Assembly: GCA_017644185.1 (NCBI GenBank)
Contig: JAEPMA010000004.1
Location: 248,001 to 312,000 of the forward strand
DNA length: 64,000 bases
Direction of reading: 5' to 3'
From: Rhodospirillales bacterium
Lineage (GTDB): Bacteria; Pseudomonadota; Alphaproteobacteria; Rhodospirillales; Casp-alpha2
The notes under the pieces were generated by a model. That model saw only the letters and a program-made list of their open reading frames with translations. It did not search any database and was not told the origin of the DNA. This document shows, piece after piece, positions 17,482 through 27,234 of this stretch. Made by a program: the position numbers and the translations under genes. Every line of letters starts with the position of its first letter. The stretch's first letter is position 1.

Positions 17482-18480
17482 ATGAGTGCCTTTCAGAACG
17501 TCACGGTCGTTGGTGCGGGGGCCTGGGGGACGGCGCTGGCCGCGACGGCCCGCCGCGCCGGTCGCACGACCCGCCTTTATGCCCGGGAACCTGAAGTCGC
17601 CGAGGCGGTGAACAAAGGAATAGGCAATCCGGTCTATCTGAAAGGCGTTCCCCTGCCCGATGGCATCACCGCCAGCACGGACCTGGGTGAGGCCGTCGAA
17701 GACACTGAAGTTGTGATCCTTGTCGTCCCCGCGCAGTTCCTTCGTTCGACGGCGGCCGCTCTCACCGGCACGTTATCAAGGGGCGTCCCGGTCATCCTCG
17801 CCGCCAAGGGGATCGAACAGGGCTCGCAAATGCTGATGAGCGAGGTCGCCGAGGAAACGTTGCCCGGTTATCCGATCGCCGTCTTATCCGGCCCATCATT
17901 CGCTGCCGAAGTTGCGCGCGCTTTGCCCGCTGCGCTGACGCTAGCAAGCGCGGACGAGACACTCGGAAAACAACTTATCGATACGCTGGCGGGACCGATG
18001 TTCCGCCTCTATCAGTCAAATGACCTGATCGGCGCCGAGATCGGCGGCGCGGTCAAGAACGTGCTGGCCATTGCTTGCGGCATTGTCGAGGGACGCGGGC
18101 TGGGTGATAACGCCCGCGCCGCTTTGATTACGCGGGGCTTGGCCGAGATGGTCAGACTTGGCCTCACAAAGGGTGCGACCCGCGAGACGATGATGGGTTT
18201 GGCCGGTCTCGGTGATCTGGTCTTAACGTGCAACGCGATGCAGTCGCGCAACTTTTCTTTCGGCTACGCGCTCGGTCAGGGCAAGTCACCAGAAGACATC
18301 CTCGCCAAACGGATCGCCGTCACGGAGGGTGTCACAAGCGCCGTTTCCGTAACCGAGTTGGCCAGGTCGATCGGCATCGAAATGCCGATATGCGATGCCG
18401 TGCACGCCATCGTTCACCAAGGCCGGGATATCGATACCGCCATGACCATGTTAATGGCACGACCACTGACATTCGAATAA
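17482..18480 (+). CDS. gpsA: Glycerol-3-phosphate dehydrogenase [NAD(P)+]
   Basis: 332 residues from the ATG at 17482. A GTG at 17446 is in frame and would add 12 unconserved residues. VTVVGAGAWGTALA is the NAD(P)-binding GxGxxG, VLSGPSFAAEVA and GGAVKNVLAIACG are the conserved substrate and catalytic Lys regions, and GLAGLGDLVLTC is the C-terminal signature. It reduces dihydroxyacetone phosphate to sn-glycerol-3-phosphate for phospholipid synthesis. The gap from tsaD is 49 nt. Confidence 0.97.
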   Translation: MSAFQNVTVVGAGAWGTALAATARRAGRTTRLYAREPEVAEAVNKGIGNPVYLKGVPLPDGITASTDLGEAVEDTEVVILVVPAQFLRSTAAALTGTLSRGVPVILAAKGIEQGSQMLMSEVAEETLPGYPIAVLSGPSFAAEVARALPAALTLASADETLGKQLIDTLAGPMFRLYQSNDLIGAEIGGAVKNVLAIACGIVEGRGLGDNARAALITRGLAEMVRLGLTKGATRETMMGLAGLGDLVLTCNAMQSRNFSFGYALGQGKSPEDILAKRIAVTEGVTSAVSVTELARSIGIEMPICDAVHAIVHQGRDIDTAMTMLMARPLTFE

Positions 18481-18496
18481 GCAGAAAGGGAAATTG

Positions 18497-18781
18497 ATGC
18501 ATTTCGTTATCTTTTGTCTGGATAAAGCCGGCCACGCCAATGTGCGTAACGAGAACAGGCCCCAGCATGTCGAGTACCTGAGAGCGAGCGCCGACAAGAT
18601 CGTCTGCGCCGGGCCGCTGCTGACGGATGACGGCGAAGGCATGATCGGCTCCACTCTCGTGATGGAGTTCACGGACAGGTCCGAGGCCGAGGCCTGGGCT
18701 GCGAACGACCCTTATGCAAAAGCCGGTCTTTTCGAAAGCGTCGATATCCGCCCCTGGAAAAAAGTCTTGCCGGCGGACTGA
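18497..18781 (+). CDS. YciI-family protein
   Basis: 94 residues from the ATG at 18497, preceded by AAAGGGAAATTG. MHFVIFCLDKAGHANVRNENRPQH and AGPLLTDDGEGMIGS followed by PYAKAGLFESVDIRPW are typical YciI/YCII sequences, dimeric ferredoxin-like proteins with a conserved His and Asp. Enzymatic role is unknown for most members. It sits between gpsA (16 nt) and the EVE gene (15 nt). Confidence 0.93.
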   Translation: MHFVIFCLDKAGHANVRNENRPQHVEYLRASADKIVCAGPLLTDDGEGMIGSTLVMEFTDRSEAEAWAANDPYAKAGLFESVDIRPWKKVLPAD

Positions 18782-18796
18782 TTTATCGGAGGCAAC

Positions 18797-19210
18797 ATGA
18801 AATACTGGTTGATGAAATCGGAGCCGGGCTCGTGGTCCTGGGAAGACCAGCTCAAGGTCGAGAAAGAGGGCTGGGATGGCGTGCGCAATTATCAGGCCGC
18901 CAATAATATGAAAGCCATGAAAAAGGGTGACCGCGCATTTTTCTATCACTCGGTGAAGGAAAAAAGCATCGTCGGCATCGTTGAGATCGTGGATGAATAT
19001 CATCCCGATCCAACCGATAAATCCGGCCGCTTCGGCATGGTATCGGTGAAAGCATTGAAGACTGTCCCCAATCCCGTATCCCTCGCCGACATCAAGGGCG
19101 ACCCGCGCCTTTCGGAACTGCCCCTGTTAAAACAATCGCGGCTATCGGTGCTGCCCATCGACGCCAAGTCGTGGAAGATCATCTGCGGCATGGGAGGTGT
19201 GAAGCCATGA
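18797..19210 (+). CDS. EVE-domain protein
   Basis: 137 residues that are almost entirely EVE domain: MKYWLMKSEPGSWSWEDQ at the start, GVRNYQAANNMKAMKKGDRAFFYHS in the middle and RFGMVSVKALK later. EVE is a PUA-like fold that reads modified bases in DNA or RNA, and is often found alone beside tRNA or metabolic genes in Alphaproteobacteria. The ribosome-binding site is GGAGGCAAC. The stop overlaps the Rieske gene start by 4 nt. Confidence 0.95.
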   Translation: MKYWLMKSEPGSWSWEDQLKVEKEGWDGVRNYQAANNMKAMKKGDRAFFYHSVKEKSIVGIVEIVDEYHPDPTDKSGRFGMVSVKALKTVPNPVSLADIKGDPRLSELPLLKQSRLSVLPIDAKSWKIICGMGGVKP

Positions 19211-19539
19211 GTGGAACCAAACTCTGCGCGCTCGACGACATCCCCGAGAATGGGTCGGCCGGCTTCCTTGTCGAGATGAATGGCAGGAACACCCACGTCA
19301 TGGCGATCCGCAAAAAAGAGGGTGTTTTCGTCTATGAGAACGAATGCCCCCATGTCGGTGTGCCGTTGGATTTCCGTCCCGGCGAGTTTCTGGACGCGGA
19401 CAACGAATACATCATGTGTTCGACGCATGGCGCCCTGTTCGTTATCGAAACCGGCGAATGCATTGACGGCCCCTGCTTCGGAGACCACCTGATTCAGATC
19501 AATGCCGAGGTCCGGGACGGCACCGTTTACTTGGCGTAG
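19207..19539 (+). CDS. Rieske [2Fe-2S] ferredoxin-like protein
   Basis: 110 residues from the ATG that overlaps the EVE-gene stop (ATGA). The Rieske cluster motifs are CPHVGVPLDF (CxH) and CSTHGALFVIETGECIDGPC (CxxH), spaced by about 20 residues. No membrane segment, so it is a soluble single-domain ferredoxin of the NirD/biphenyl-ferredoxin type. Its partner is not visible; translation coupling to the EVE protein suggests co-expression only. Confidence 0.93.
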   Translation: MSGTKLCALDDIPENGSAGFLVEMNGRNTHVMAIRKKEGVFVYENECPHVGVPLDFRPGEFLDADNEYIMCSTHGALFVIETGECIDGPCFGDHLIQINAEVRDGTVYLA

Positions 19540-19546
19540 TTGGGAA

Positions 19547-19563
19547 CTGTCAAAGCTTGACAG
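19547..19563. promoter_or_regulatory. Inverted repeat upstream of acsA, possible operator
   Basis: CTGTCAAAGCTTGACAG has perfect 7-bp arms (CTGTCAA / TTGACAG) around a 3-bp centre. It begins 8 nt after the Rieske stop, 124 bp before the acsA ATG, and includes a TTGACA that could be a -35 box. A second small dyad (CGGGG-AAAA-CCCCG) lies near 19632-19645. No regulator is known for either. Confidence 0.4.
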
Positions 19564-19686
19564 ACACGGTCGCGCACCCCTTTGCGCTCTTGGCATTGAA
19601 CCGAACATTGCCGATAATCGGCCCCAACGCGGGGAAAACCCCGTTTGCGACAATACGAACGCACTGGATCAGGGAGAGGTATCCAA

Positions 19687-21633
19687 ATGAGCGAAGTACA
19701 TATTCATCCGGTTCCCGCCGAGTTCGCCAAATCCGCGCATGTCGACAAGGCTAAGTACGAAGAGATGTACAAGGCTTCGATCGACGACAATGAGGGTTTT
19801 TGGGCGGAGCACGGTAAGCGTATCGACTGGATCAAACCGTATACAAAAGTCAAAGACGTCAATTTCAACGCACCCGGCGTCTCGATTAAGTGGTTTTATG
19901 ACGGCACGCTCAACGCGTCCGTAAACTGCCTCGACCGTCATCTGGAAAAGCGCGGCGATCAGACGGCCATCATCTGGGAAGGCGACGAGCCAACGGATGA
20001 CGAACACGTCACGTACAAAGATCTCCACGAACGCGTCTGCCGTTTCTCAAATGCGATGAAGGCCCGCGGCATCAAGAAAGGCGACCGCGTGACCATCTAC
20101 ATGCCGATGGTCGTAGAAGCCGCTGTAGCGATGCTGGCCTGTACGCGTATTGGCGCCGTCCACTCCATCGTTTTCGGCGGGTTCTCGCCGGACAGCCTCG
20201 CGGCGCGAATTCAAGGGTGCGATTCCAATTGCGTCATCACGGCGGACGAAGGTGTCCGTGGAGGCCGCAAGATTCCTTTGAAAGCGAACACCGACGCAGC
20301 CCTGAAAGAGTGCCCGTCCGTCGAGACGGTCTTCGTCGTCAAACGCACCGGCGGCGATATCCACATGGAGGATGGCCGGGACGTCTGGTACGAGGAAGCC
20401 TGCGCCGCTGCCGACCCGGTATGCGAGCCGGAAGAAATGAGCGCCGAAGACCCGATGTTCATTCTTTATACGTCGGGGTCGACCGGCGCGCCCAAGGGCG
20501 TGCTGCACACGACCGGCGGGTACATGGTCTACGCGTCGATGACGCACCAATATGTTTTCGACTATCACGACGGCGAGATCTACTGGTGCACGGCGGACGT
20601 CGGCTGGGTCACGGGCCATAGCTACATCGTTTACGGTCCGCTCGCCAACGGCGCGACCACATTGATGTTCGAGGGTGTCCCGAACTATCCCTCGATGTCC
20701 CGGTTCTGGGACGTCTGCGACAAGCACAACGTCAACATCTTCTATACCGCCCCGACGGCGATCCGCGCCCTGATGCGCGAAGGCGACGACCCGGTCACGA
20801 AGACATCCCGGAAATCGCTTCGCTTGCTGGGCTCGGTTGGTGAACCGATCAACCCGGAAGCCTGGGAATGGTACTACCGCGTTGTCGGCGACAGCCGCTG
20901 CCCGATTGTCGACACCTGGTGGCAGACGGAAACCGGCGGCATCCTGATTACCCCGTTGCCGGGCGCCATCGATCTCAAACCCGGTTCCGCAACCAAACCC
21001 TTCTTTGGGGTGAAACCGCAAATCGTCGACAACGAGGGCGGCGTCCTTGAAGGTGCCACGGAGGGCAACCTCTGTCTGATCGACAGCTGGCCAGGCCAGA
21101 TGCGGACCGTGTACGGCGACCACGAACGCTTCGAACAGACCTACTTCTCAACGTATCAAGGCAAATACTTCACCGGTGACGGCTGCCGCCGCGACGAGGA
21201 CGGGTATTACTGGATTACCGGCCGCGTCGACGACGTCATCAACGTATCCGGCCACCGTATGGGAACAGCGGAAGTGGAAAGTGCGCTTGTCGCCCATTCG
21301 AAAGTCGCGGAAGCCGCCGTCGTCGGGGCACCGCACGACATCAAGGGGCAGGGGATTTACGCCTATGTCACACTCAACGCCGGCGAAGAGCCTTCCGATG
21401 AGTTGAAGAAGGAACTCGTCCAGTGGGTCAGAAAAGAGATCGGCCCGATTGCATCCCCCGACTGGCTACAATGGGCGCCGGGTTTGCCGAAAACCCGTTC
21501 CGGCAAGATCATGCGCCGCATCCTCAGAAAGATCGCGGAGGACGAGTTCTCCAATCTGGGGGACACGTCAACGCTCGCAGATCCGGCAGTCGTCGAAGAC
21601 CTGATCGATAACAGACAAAACAGACATGGTTGA
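19687..21633 (+). CDS. acsA: Acetyl-CoA synthetase
   Basis: 648 residues from the ATG at 19687 (upstream GGGAGAGGTATCCAA). This is a full-length AMP-forming Acs: N-terminal [18 protein letters not shown]-loop-like [12 protein letters not shown] near 265, the [13 protein letters not shown] motif near 410, hinge [18 protein letters not shown] and C-terminal [13 protein letters not shown] with the catalytic, acetylatable Lys. It converts acetate, ATP and CoA into acetyl-CoA. It stands alone, with an intrinsic terminator 27 nt after the stop. Confidence 0.98.
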   Translation: MSEVHIHPVPAEFAKSAHVDKAKYEEMYKASIDDNEGFWAEHGKRIDWIKPYTKVKDVNFNAPGVSIKWFYDGTLNASVNCLDRHLEKRGDQTAIIWEGDEPTDDEHVTYKDLHERVCRFSNAMKARGIKKGDRVTIYMPMVVEAAVAMLACTRIGAVHSIVFGGFSPDSLAARIQGCDSNCVITADEGVRGGRKIPLKANTDAALKECPSVETVFVVKRTGGDIHMEDGRDVWYEEACAAADPVCEPEEMSAEDPMFILYTSGSTGAPKGVLHTTGGYMVYASMTHQYVFDYHDGEIYWCTADVGWVTGHSYIVYGPLANGATTLMFEGVPNYPSMSRFWDVCDKHNVNIFYTAPTAIRALMREGDDPVTKTSRKSLRLLGSVGEPINPEAWEWYYRVVGDSRCPIVDTWWQTETGGILITPLPGAIDLKPGSATKPFFGVKPQIVDNEGGVLEGATEGNLCLIDSWPGQMRTVYGDHERFEQTYFSTYQGKYFTGDGCRRDEDGYYWITGRVDDVINVSGHRMGTAEVESALVAHSKVAEAAVVGAPHDIKGQGIYAYVTLNAGEEPSDELKKELVQWVRKEIGPIASPDWLQWAPGLPKTRSGKIMRRILRKIAEDEFSNLGDTSTLADPAVVEDLIDNRQNRHG

Positions 21634-21659
21634 GTAAAAGCTCAAACGTGAAATAAAAA

Positions 21660-21686
21660 GGGGGGCCGAAGGCCCCCCACTTTTTT
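21660..21686. terminator. Bidirectional intrinsic terminator
   Basis: GGGGGGCC-GAA-GGCCCCCC forms an 8-bp all-GC stem with a 3-nt loop, followed by AC and six T. On the other side the stem is preceded by an A-rich run, so it can end transcripts from both acsA (+) and the TPR-protein gene (-), which converge here. The T-run abuts the minus-strand stop codon. Confidence 0.93.
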
Positions 21687-23077
21687 CATGCCGCATCCGA
21701 ACTCATCATCTGCTGCACCCGCATCAGGTTCTTGGCGATGACTTCCGCGCGCTTCTTCTGGCCGCGCGTTTTACGATAGATCTGCGCTGCGCCCTGGAAA
21801 TAATACGCCGCCTCTTCGAGCAGGTATTCCTCTTCCGTTTGTTTGGCGAGCGCAAAGCACGCCGCCCCTAAATTGTTTGCCGTCTGCGCCCACAACAGGG
21901 GCTGGGTCTCACGCTTGCGGACTTCGAGCACTTTCCTGAACGTCGTGATGGACTGCTGGAGGATTTCATTGGCACGGCCATGACCTCCCAGCGCCATTTG
22001 CACCACCCCGTAATGATTCATCACTTCCGCCCAGCGCTCGGGCATGGTGCCGCGGTCGTAGACCGTTAATGCCTCTTCGAACGCGCTGGCGGATGTCTTG
22101 AGATGCGCTTGTGCCTGCGCCGCCTGGACGGACGCCAATTTATAGTACGCCATCGCACGGCGCATGTGTGCGAGCGCCCAGTCGTTCGCGTGCGCGTCGC
22201 GGCTCAAGGTCTTGGCGATACCCTCGTAACGCTTGATCGCGGCAAGCAGCGGCTCCGCTGTTCGATTGTTCTTGGCGTCCGCTTCCTGAATCAGGCCTAT
22301 ATGCGTGCTGACGACGGCCCATGTCATCGGCGCGCTCTGCATGTCGATCAATTTTTCCGCCGCCTCATAATGCTGCATCGCATCGGCGAACGCCTTCTTG
22401 GCACCAAAGCGGTAGTTGGTCGCATATGCGTTCCCAAGCGCGTTCTCGATCATGATACGGCAGTCTTCGGGCGCGTCGGGAGGGAGCGCATCCAGAATCT
22501 CCGAGGCGCCTTTCAGTTGCACGACCAACTGTTCAGCGAGTGTTTTGCGCGAACCGCGCGCGACCGGAAGAAGTGCCGCCATCGTCACGGCGCGGACCGT
22601 CGCACCTGCCTGATCCGGTAGCGGCACAGGCAGGTCGAGGGTATCGATCATCCCGAACATACCCGGCTGGCCATCTTGGGCACCGGTTTGGGTGAGGAAG
22701 TGCAACTTGGCAACGGTGCCCATATCTTCCATCTCGCCCCATATCAACAGATCGGCGTCTTCATCCTGAAGAAGGGAGCGCCCCTCTTCATGCACCAACA
22801 ACAGACGTTCGATCTGGCCCAGGCGTAAGTTCTGACGCAGTGTGACATCCGCCGTCACGGTCTCGATGGCGCTCTCCTGGGACAACATTCCTGCGAGGCG
22901 CTCGGAGACTTCCTTCCCCCCGGATCCGAAAAGATTAATGAGCAGCACTTTGCCGTCGCCGCTGTCACCGGATGGACGAAAGCCGCCCGTGGACCGCGAA
23001 CGCCCCCGCCGCTTTTTCTTTTTGCGCCGGCCGCCAACTGGCACCAAGCTCTTCAGAATACTCGAGAACAAGCCCAT
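21686..23077 (-). CDS. TPR-repeat protein of unknown function
   Basis: 463 residues from the ATG at 23077 (MGLFSSILKSLVPVG). A very basic patch (GGRRKKKKRRGRSR, about 17-30) follows the N-terminus. Residues 45-180 form an alpha/beta region (KVLLINLFGSGG...ADLLIWGEMEDM) reminiscent of the TolB-like N-terminal domain used by TPR proteins of adenylate-cyclase type. From about 200 to the end there are TPR-like helices (ALGNAYATNYRFG, NHYGVVQMALG, NNLGAACFALA). No catalytic motif is visible. It is monocistronic. Positions 23078-23228 hold no gene. Confidence 0.85.
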   Translation of the reverse strand: MGLFSSILKSLVPVGGRRKKKKRRGRSRSTGGFRPSGDSGDGKVLLINLFGSGGKEVSERLAGMLSQESAIETVTADVTLRQNLRLGQIERLLLVHEEGRSLLQDEDADLLIWGEMEDMGTVAKLHFLTQTGAQDGQPGMFGMIDTLDLPVPLPDQAGATVRAVTMAALLPVARGSRKTLAEQLVVQLKGASEILDALPPDAPEDCRIMIENALGNAYATNYRFGAKKAFADAMQHYEAAEKLIDMQSAPMTWAVVSTHIGLIQEADAKNNRTAEPLLAAIKRYEGIAKTLSRDAHANDWALAHMRRAMAYYKLASVQAAQAQAHLKTSASAFEEALTVYDRGTMPERWAEVMNHYGVVQMALGGHGRANEILQQSITTFRKVLEVRKRETQPLLWAQTANNLGAACFALAKQTEEEYLLEEAAYYFQGAAQIYRKTRGQKKRAEVIAKNLMRVQQMMSSDAA

Positions 23078-23228
23078 CTTTGCCACCCGGGAGCGCGGGC
23101 CGCAGAAACCCGCAAATGTTACTATCTCAACCGCCGACAATGTCATGTCGGGGCAGATCTCTATTTTGGAGTGATGATAATGCGGTCTCTATATGACCGC
23201 AATCTGACAACAGCCGCCACTTGGCACA

Positions 23229-23414
23229 TCAGAAATCGATGCAGCGGCCTTTCTTCTCCCAGTCCCCGTAACGGGTCGGTTCCGGTCCTTCCGGTCCCCC
23301 GATCTCGCGGTCGCCTGAGACCGCCTCGCCGGGCGTGGTTTTGACGTTCACATCCGTGGCCTTCTGCGGCTTTTCAACGATCGTGGATGATTCTTTCTTG
23401 CCTTCGGACATCAT
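23229..23414 (-). CDS. DUF1674 / SDHAF4-like succinate dehydrogenase assembly factor
   Basis: 61 residues ending GPEGPEPTRYGDWEKKGRCIDF, the invariant C-terminus of DUF1674, the family of mitochondrial SDHAF4. In mitochondria SDHAF4 promotes assembly of flavinylated succinate dehydrogenase; the bacterial role is inferred. ATGATG at the start allows two initiation codons 3 nt apart, with GGAAATTTA upstream. No sdh genes are in the window. It is divergent from htpX. Confidence 0.93.
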   Translation of the reverse strand: MMSEGKKESSTIVEKPQKATDVNVKTTPGEAVSGDREIGGPEGPEPTRYGDWEKKGRCIDF

Positions 23415-23524
23415 TAAATTTCCGTCATTATTTCGGTCGCCATTGCATTGCGCTTAATGTGAAATAATTCAAACAGGCGTCTTCAGCAAGGCGCAGAGGC
23501 GTATCTGGATGCGGAGCAACGCAA

Positions 23525-24379
23525 TTGAACTGGCTTAAAACCTCGATCCTGCTTGCAGGCCTGACGGCGCTGTTCATGGGCGCAGGTTTCATGCTGGCTG
23601 GTGAAGGCGGAATGATCATTGCGCTCGCTGTTGCGATCGGTATGAACGTGTTCGCGTACTGGAATGCGGACAAGCTCGTGCTCCGCATGTACAACGCACG
23701 CGAGGTGACGGAACGCACCGCGCCCGGCTTTTACGGCATTGTCAGACAGCTCGCCAATCGCGCCGAACTGCCGATGCCGAAGGTCTACATCATCGAGAAC
23801 GATCAGCCCAATGCCTTCGCGACGGGCCGAAATCCCGAAAACGCAGCGGTGGCGGCGACGACGGGACTATTGAAAATTCTCTCTCACGAAGAGATCGCCG
23901 GCGTGATGGCGCATGAGCTGGCGCATGTCAAAAACCGTGACACCCTCATCATGACCATCACCGCCACGATCGCGGGTGCACTTTCGATGCTGGCCAATTT
24001 TGCCCTGTTCTTCGGCGGCAACAGAAACAATCCACTGGGAATCGTCGGCACCATTGCCGTGATGATCCTGGCGCCCATCGCCGCGATGTTGGTGCAGATG
24101 GCGATCTCGCGCACCCGCGAATACGGGGCCGACGCAGGCGGCGCTGAAATCTGCGGGAATCCGTTGTGGCTGGCCAGTGCCCTTCAAAAACTCGACCAGG
24201 GCGCGCAGTCCGTCGACAATACTGTGGCCGAGGACAATCCGGCGACCGCGCACATGTTCATCGTCAATCCCTTGCATGCGCGTTCGATGGACAATCTCTT
24301 CTCAACGCACCCGAACACCGCCAACCGGGTTCAGAAACTACGCGAGATGGCGGGCGAAGCCCAACGTCCCTGGGGCTAA
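23525..24379 (+). CDS. htpX: Protease HtpX homologue
   Basis: 284 residues with a TTG start. The start is chosen because [20 protein letters not shown] is the conserved N-terminal helix and GGAG lies 8 nt before; no in-frame ATG precedes it. Two N-terminal membrane helices (about 6-25, 28-46), the metalloprotease motif HELAH at 130-134 and a membrane pair at about 147-205 match M48 HtpX. The zinc-binding Glu lies in [14 protein letters not shown]. It degrades damaged membrane proteins. The stop is 9 nt from the convergent fkbM stop. Confidence 0.96.
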   Translation: MNWLKTSILLAGLTALFMGAGFMLAGEGGMIIALAVAIGMNVFAYWNADKLVLRMYNAREVTERTAPGFYGIVRQLANRAELPMPKVYIIENDQPNAFATGRNPENAAVAATTGLLKILSHEEIAGVMAHELAHVKNRDTLIMTITATIAGALSMLANFALFFGGNRNNPLGIVGTIAVMILAPIAAMLVQMAISRTREYGADAGGAEICGNPLWLASALQKLDQGAQSVDNTVAEDNPATAHMFIVNPLHARSMDNLFSTHPNTANRVQKLREMAGEAQRPWG

Positions 24380-24388
24380 CGACCGGCG

Positions 24389-25360
24389 TTATCGCAGAAT
24401 ATTTTTAAAGTGCCGGATAAACGGCGCCACACCCCTGAGCTGTTGACGGAACGCGCTTAGGAAGCGCCGCCGGCCGTAGGCGCTGGACGCGGGCGTGACC
24501 ATATCCACTGGGGCGCAATCATAGTGCTCGAGCAGATGTGCGCTTGTGCCAGGCGACTCTAATATCGTCAGGGCATGGTCGAAATATCCGAATGCCATCA
24601 AAAGAAGCGCGAGACGAATAGCTTTCTGAACGTCGTCACCGACCGAAGCGGCGGTACGCATAAAGAGGTAGTCGGCGTGGATGATCTGCCCTTTCGCATA
24701 GGGAGGGTTGCCGGCCCCAACAAACGGATCCACCGGCCCGCCGACCTGCCGCCAATGGGCGGGTTCGATAACCGCCATCAGCTCGAAGCCGCGCGCCCGC
24801 ATGAACGCCTCGACGTCTGACGCCAGCGGTTGATCGATGCGCGGCGGAACAAACGCGACCTCGGTTTTGACAGCAAGCAGATTACGGACAATTTCCCGAG
24901 ACGCCTCCAGCACGGAGAGTTCCGCCCCTTCGATATCCAGTTTGAGATAATCCACGTGTTCGAGCCCGGCATCGGCGACGGCCTCTTTCAATGTTCGGGT
25001 TTCCACGGTTTCGGTGCGGTCGATTTTGAACAGGTGTTCCATGTTGAACCGCCGGCCGAGCGCGGGGTCGTGCTGCAGCAACGACGCCCCCGCAGGGTCC
25101 TCGGGTATATAGAGGATCCGTTCGCCACCGCTGTCGCTGATACCGTAGGGCAGGTGTTTGATCGATTTCCAGGGCTCCTCGGTGAGGGTCCTCAGGTTTT
25201 CGAAGGCACGGGGATCGGGTTCGAACCCGATAGCATCGACCGCGAAAGCCAGAGGGTGAAGATCAGGCTGGAAGCCGCCGCGAGAACCGATGTCGATGTA
25301 CGTAAGGGGATGGTTCCGCGCCAACGCACCCGTTCTGAGAGGTTGAAAAATGTTTTTCAC
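24389..25360 (-). CDS. FkbM-family methyltransferase-like protein
   Basis: 323 residues. YIDIGSRGGFQPDLHP is SAM motif I, followed by IGFEPDPRAFENL and DYLKLDIEGAELSVLEAS, the FkbM signature with the acidic pair. The C-terminal 90 residues beyond the methyltransferase fold are helical and basic, with no recognised domain. FkbM proteins usually O-methylate sugars or polyketides. It lies 20 nt after cysNC, so it belongs to a cysD-cysNC-fkbM operon, unusual company that suggests modification of the same glycans that receive sulfate. Confidence 0.9.
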   Translation of the reverse strand: MKNIFQPLRTGALARNHPLTYIDIGSRGGFQPDLHPLAFAVDAIGFEPDPRAFENLRTLTEEPWKSIKHLPYGISDSGGERILYIPEDPAGASLLQHDPALGRRFNMEHLFKIDRTETVETRTLKEAVADAGLEHVDYLKLDIEGAELSVLEASREIVRNLLAVKTEVAFVPPRIDQPLASDVEAFMRARGFELMAVIEPAHWRQVGGPVDPFVGAGNPPYAKGQIIHADYLFMRTAASVGDDVQKAIRLALLLMAFGYFDHALTILESPGTSAHLLEHYDCAPVDMVTPASSAYGRRRFLSAFRQQLRGVAPFIRHFKNILR

Positions 25361-25380
25361 GCAACCACTCCCCGTCCCGC

Positions 25381-27234
25381 TCAGTCCCTGGCCAGAAGAG
25401 CCAGGACCAGATCGGCGGCCGCTTCGGGAGCGGTGGTATCCGCATCGATCCTGAGTTCCGGCTTTGCGGGTGGCTCATACGGCGACGATATACCGGTGAA
25501 GTTCGCGATCTCACCCTTACGGGCGCGGGCATACAGCCCCTTCGGGTCGCGGGCCTCGCATGTCGCGAGAGACGCGTCGATGTGGATTTCGAAAAACTCG
25601 CCCGGTTGCAGCAGATCGCGGGCCATGTCGCGGTCGCTCCGAAACGGCGAGATCGCCGAGACGAGAACGATCATACCCGCATCGACGAACAGCTTCGCCA
25701 CTTCGGCGATCCGGCGGATGTTCTCGACACGGTCGGCGTCGGTGAAGCCGAGATCCCGATTGAGACCGTGCCTGACATTATCACCGTCGAGCATGTAGGT
25801 GTGCCGGCCGGCAAGACGCAGTTTTTGATCGACGATGTTCGCGACCGTCGACTTCCCGGCACCGGAAAGGCCTGTGAACCAAAGGACCGCAGGCTTTTGG
25901 CCTAAAGCTTCGGCGCGCATTTCTTTATCCAGACTGAGCTTCTGCTTGGTCAGGTTGAGCGCGCGGCGGAGCGCGAAATCGATCATACCGGCGCCGACGG
26001 TTTCGTTGGTTTCGCGGTCGATGAGGATGAAGGCGCCGGTTTCGGGGCAGTCCTTATACGCGTCGAACGCCACGCGGCGATCGAAGCTCAGATTGCAGAC
26101 GGCGACGTCGTTAAGTTCGAGCGTCTTCGCCGCGACATGCTCCAACGTGTTGATGTTTATCGCGTATTTAAGATCGGTGATCGACGCGCGGGCCGCTGCT
26201 GAAGCCAGCTTGAGGTGGTATTGGCGACCCGGAATCATCGGATTTTCGGACATCCAGACGACGTGCGCCTGCACCTGATCAGCGGTTTGCATGGCGCTTT
26301 CCGCATGGCGGATGACGTCGCCGCGCGCAACATCCACATGATCCGCGAGGGTCACCATCACGGCCTGCCCCGGCACCGCCTCGTCGAGTTTTTCACCTTC
26401 GTTTTCAATGGCTTGAATATGCGTTTCCGCGCCATCGGGTTCGATCCGGACGGCATCGCCAGGTTTCAGAATAGCCCCCGCGACGGTCCCCGCGAAGCCC
26501 CGGAAATCGCCGTCCGGACGGCACACCCACTGGACCGGCAACCTGGCGCCTGTCCTGTCTTTTCCTGCATCGACCTGCACGGTTTCCAGAAAATCGAGCA
26601 CGCATTTACCATTGAACCATGGGATTTGCGCCGATTTGCCCGTCACGTTGTCGCCGTTCAAGGCCGAGACCGGCACAGCGGTCACGCTCTCGAAATCGAG
26701 GTTATCGGTGAATTGGAGATACCCCGTCTCGATCTCCCGAAAGGTGTCTTCGGCGAAGCCGACGAGATCCATTTTATTCACGCATAAAAGCACATGGCGG
26801 ATGCCGAGCAGATGCGCGATGAAGGTATGCCGGCGGGTCTGGGTCAGGATTCCCTTCCTGGCGTCGACGAGGATCACCGCGAGCGAAGCGGTCGAAGCGC
26901 CGGTCACCATGTTGCGGGTATATTGTTCGTGGCCGGGCGTGTCGGCGACGATGAAGCCGCGCTTTTCGGTCTGGAAATAGCGGTAGGCGACATCGATGGT
27001 GATGCCCTGTTCGCGCTCGGCCTCGAGCCCGTCGACGAGGAGCGCGAAATCGATCCCACCCTTCACCGTCCCGAAGCGCTTGCTGTCGTCTTTGAGCGTC
27101 ATGACCTGGTCATCATGGATCAGATGCGCATCGCTGAGCAGCCTGCCGATCAACGTCGACTTGCCGTCGTCGACGCTGCCGCAGGTCAGGAACCGCAACA
27201 GACCCTTGTCCGCCGAGTCCGCCGTGTCCGCCAT
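25381..27234 (-). CDS. cysNC: Bifunctional sulfate adenylyltransferase subunit 1 / APS kinase
   Basis: 617 residues. The N-terminal CysN GTPase (about 1-430) has G1 GSVDDGKST (19-27), G3 DTPGHEQYTRNM and G4 NKMD, then EF-Tu-like beta-barrel domains. The C-terminal CysC kinase (about 430-617) has GLSGAGKST (455-463) and LDGDNVRHGLNRDLGF. The fusion makes APS with CysD and then phosphorylates it to PAPS. The ATG overlaps the cysD stop (ATGA). An upstream in-frame start would run 160 nt into cysD and is rejected. Confidence 0.97.
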   Translation of the reverse strand: MADTADSADKGLLRFLTCGSVDDGKSTLIGRLLSDAHLIHDDQVMTLKDDSKRFGTVKGGIDFALLVDGLEAEREQGITIDVAYRYFQTEKRGFIVADTPGHEQYTRNMVTGASTASLAVILVDARKGILTQTRRHTFIAHLLGIRHVLLCVNKMDLVGFAEDTFREIETGYLQFTDNLDFESVTAVPVSALNGDNVTGKSAQIPWFNGKCVLDFLETVQVDAGKDRTGARLPVQWVCRPDGDFRGFAGTVAGAILKPGDAVRIEPDGAETHIQAIENEGEKLDEAVPGQAVMVTLADHVDVARGDVIRHAESAMQTADQVQAHVVWMSENPMIPGRQYHLKLASAAARASITDLKYAININTLEHVAAKTLELNDVAVCNLSFDRRVAFDAYKDCPETGAFILIDRETNETVGAGMIDFALRRALNLTKQKLSLDKEMRAEALGQKPAVLWFTGLSGAGKSTVANIVDQKLRLAGRHTYMLDGDNVRHGLNRDLGFTDADRVENIRRIAEVAKLFVDAGMIVLVSAISPFRSDRDMARDLLQPGEFFEIHIDASLATCEARDPKGLYARARKGEIANFTGISSPYEPPAKPELRIDADTTAPEAAADLVLALLARD

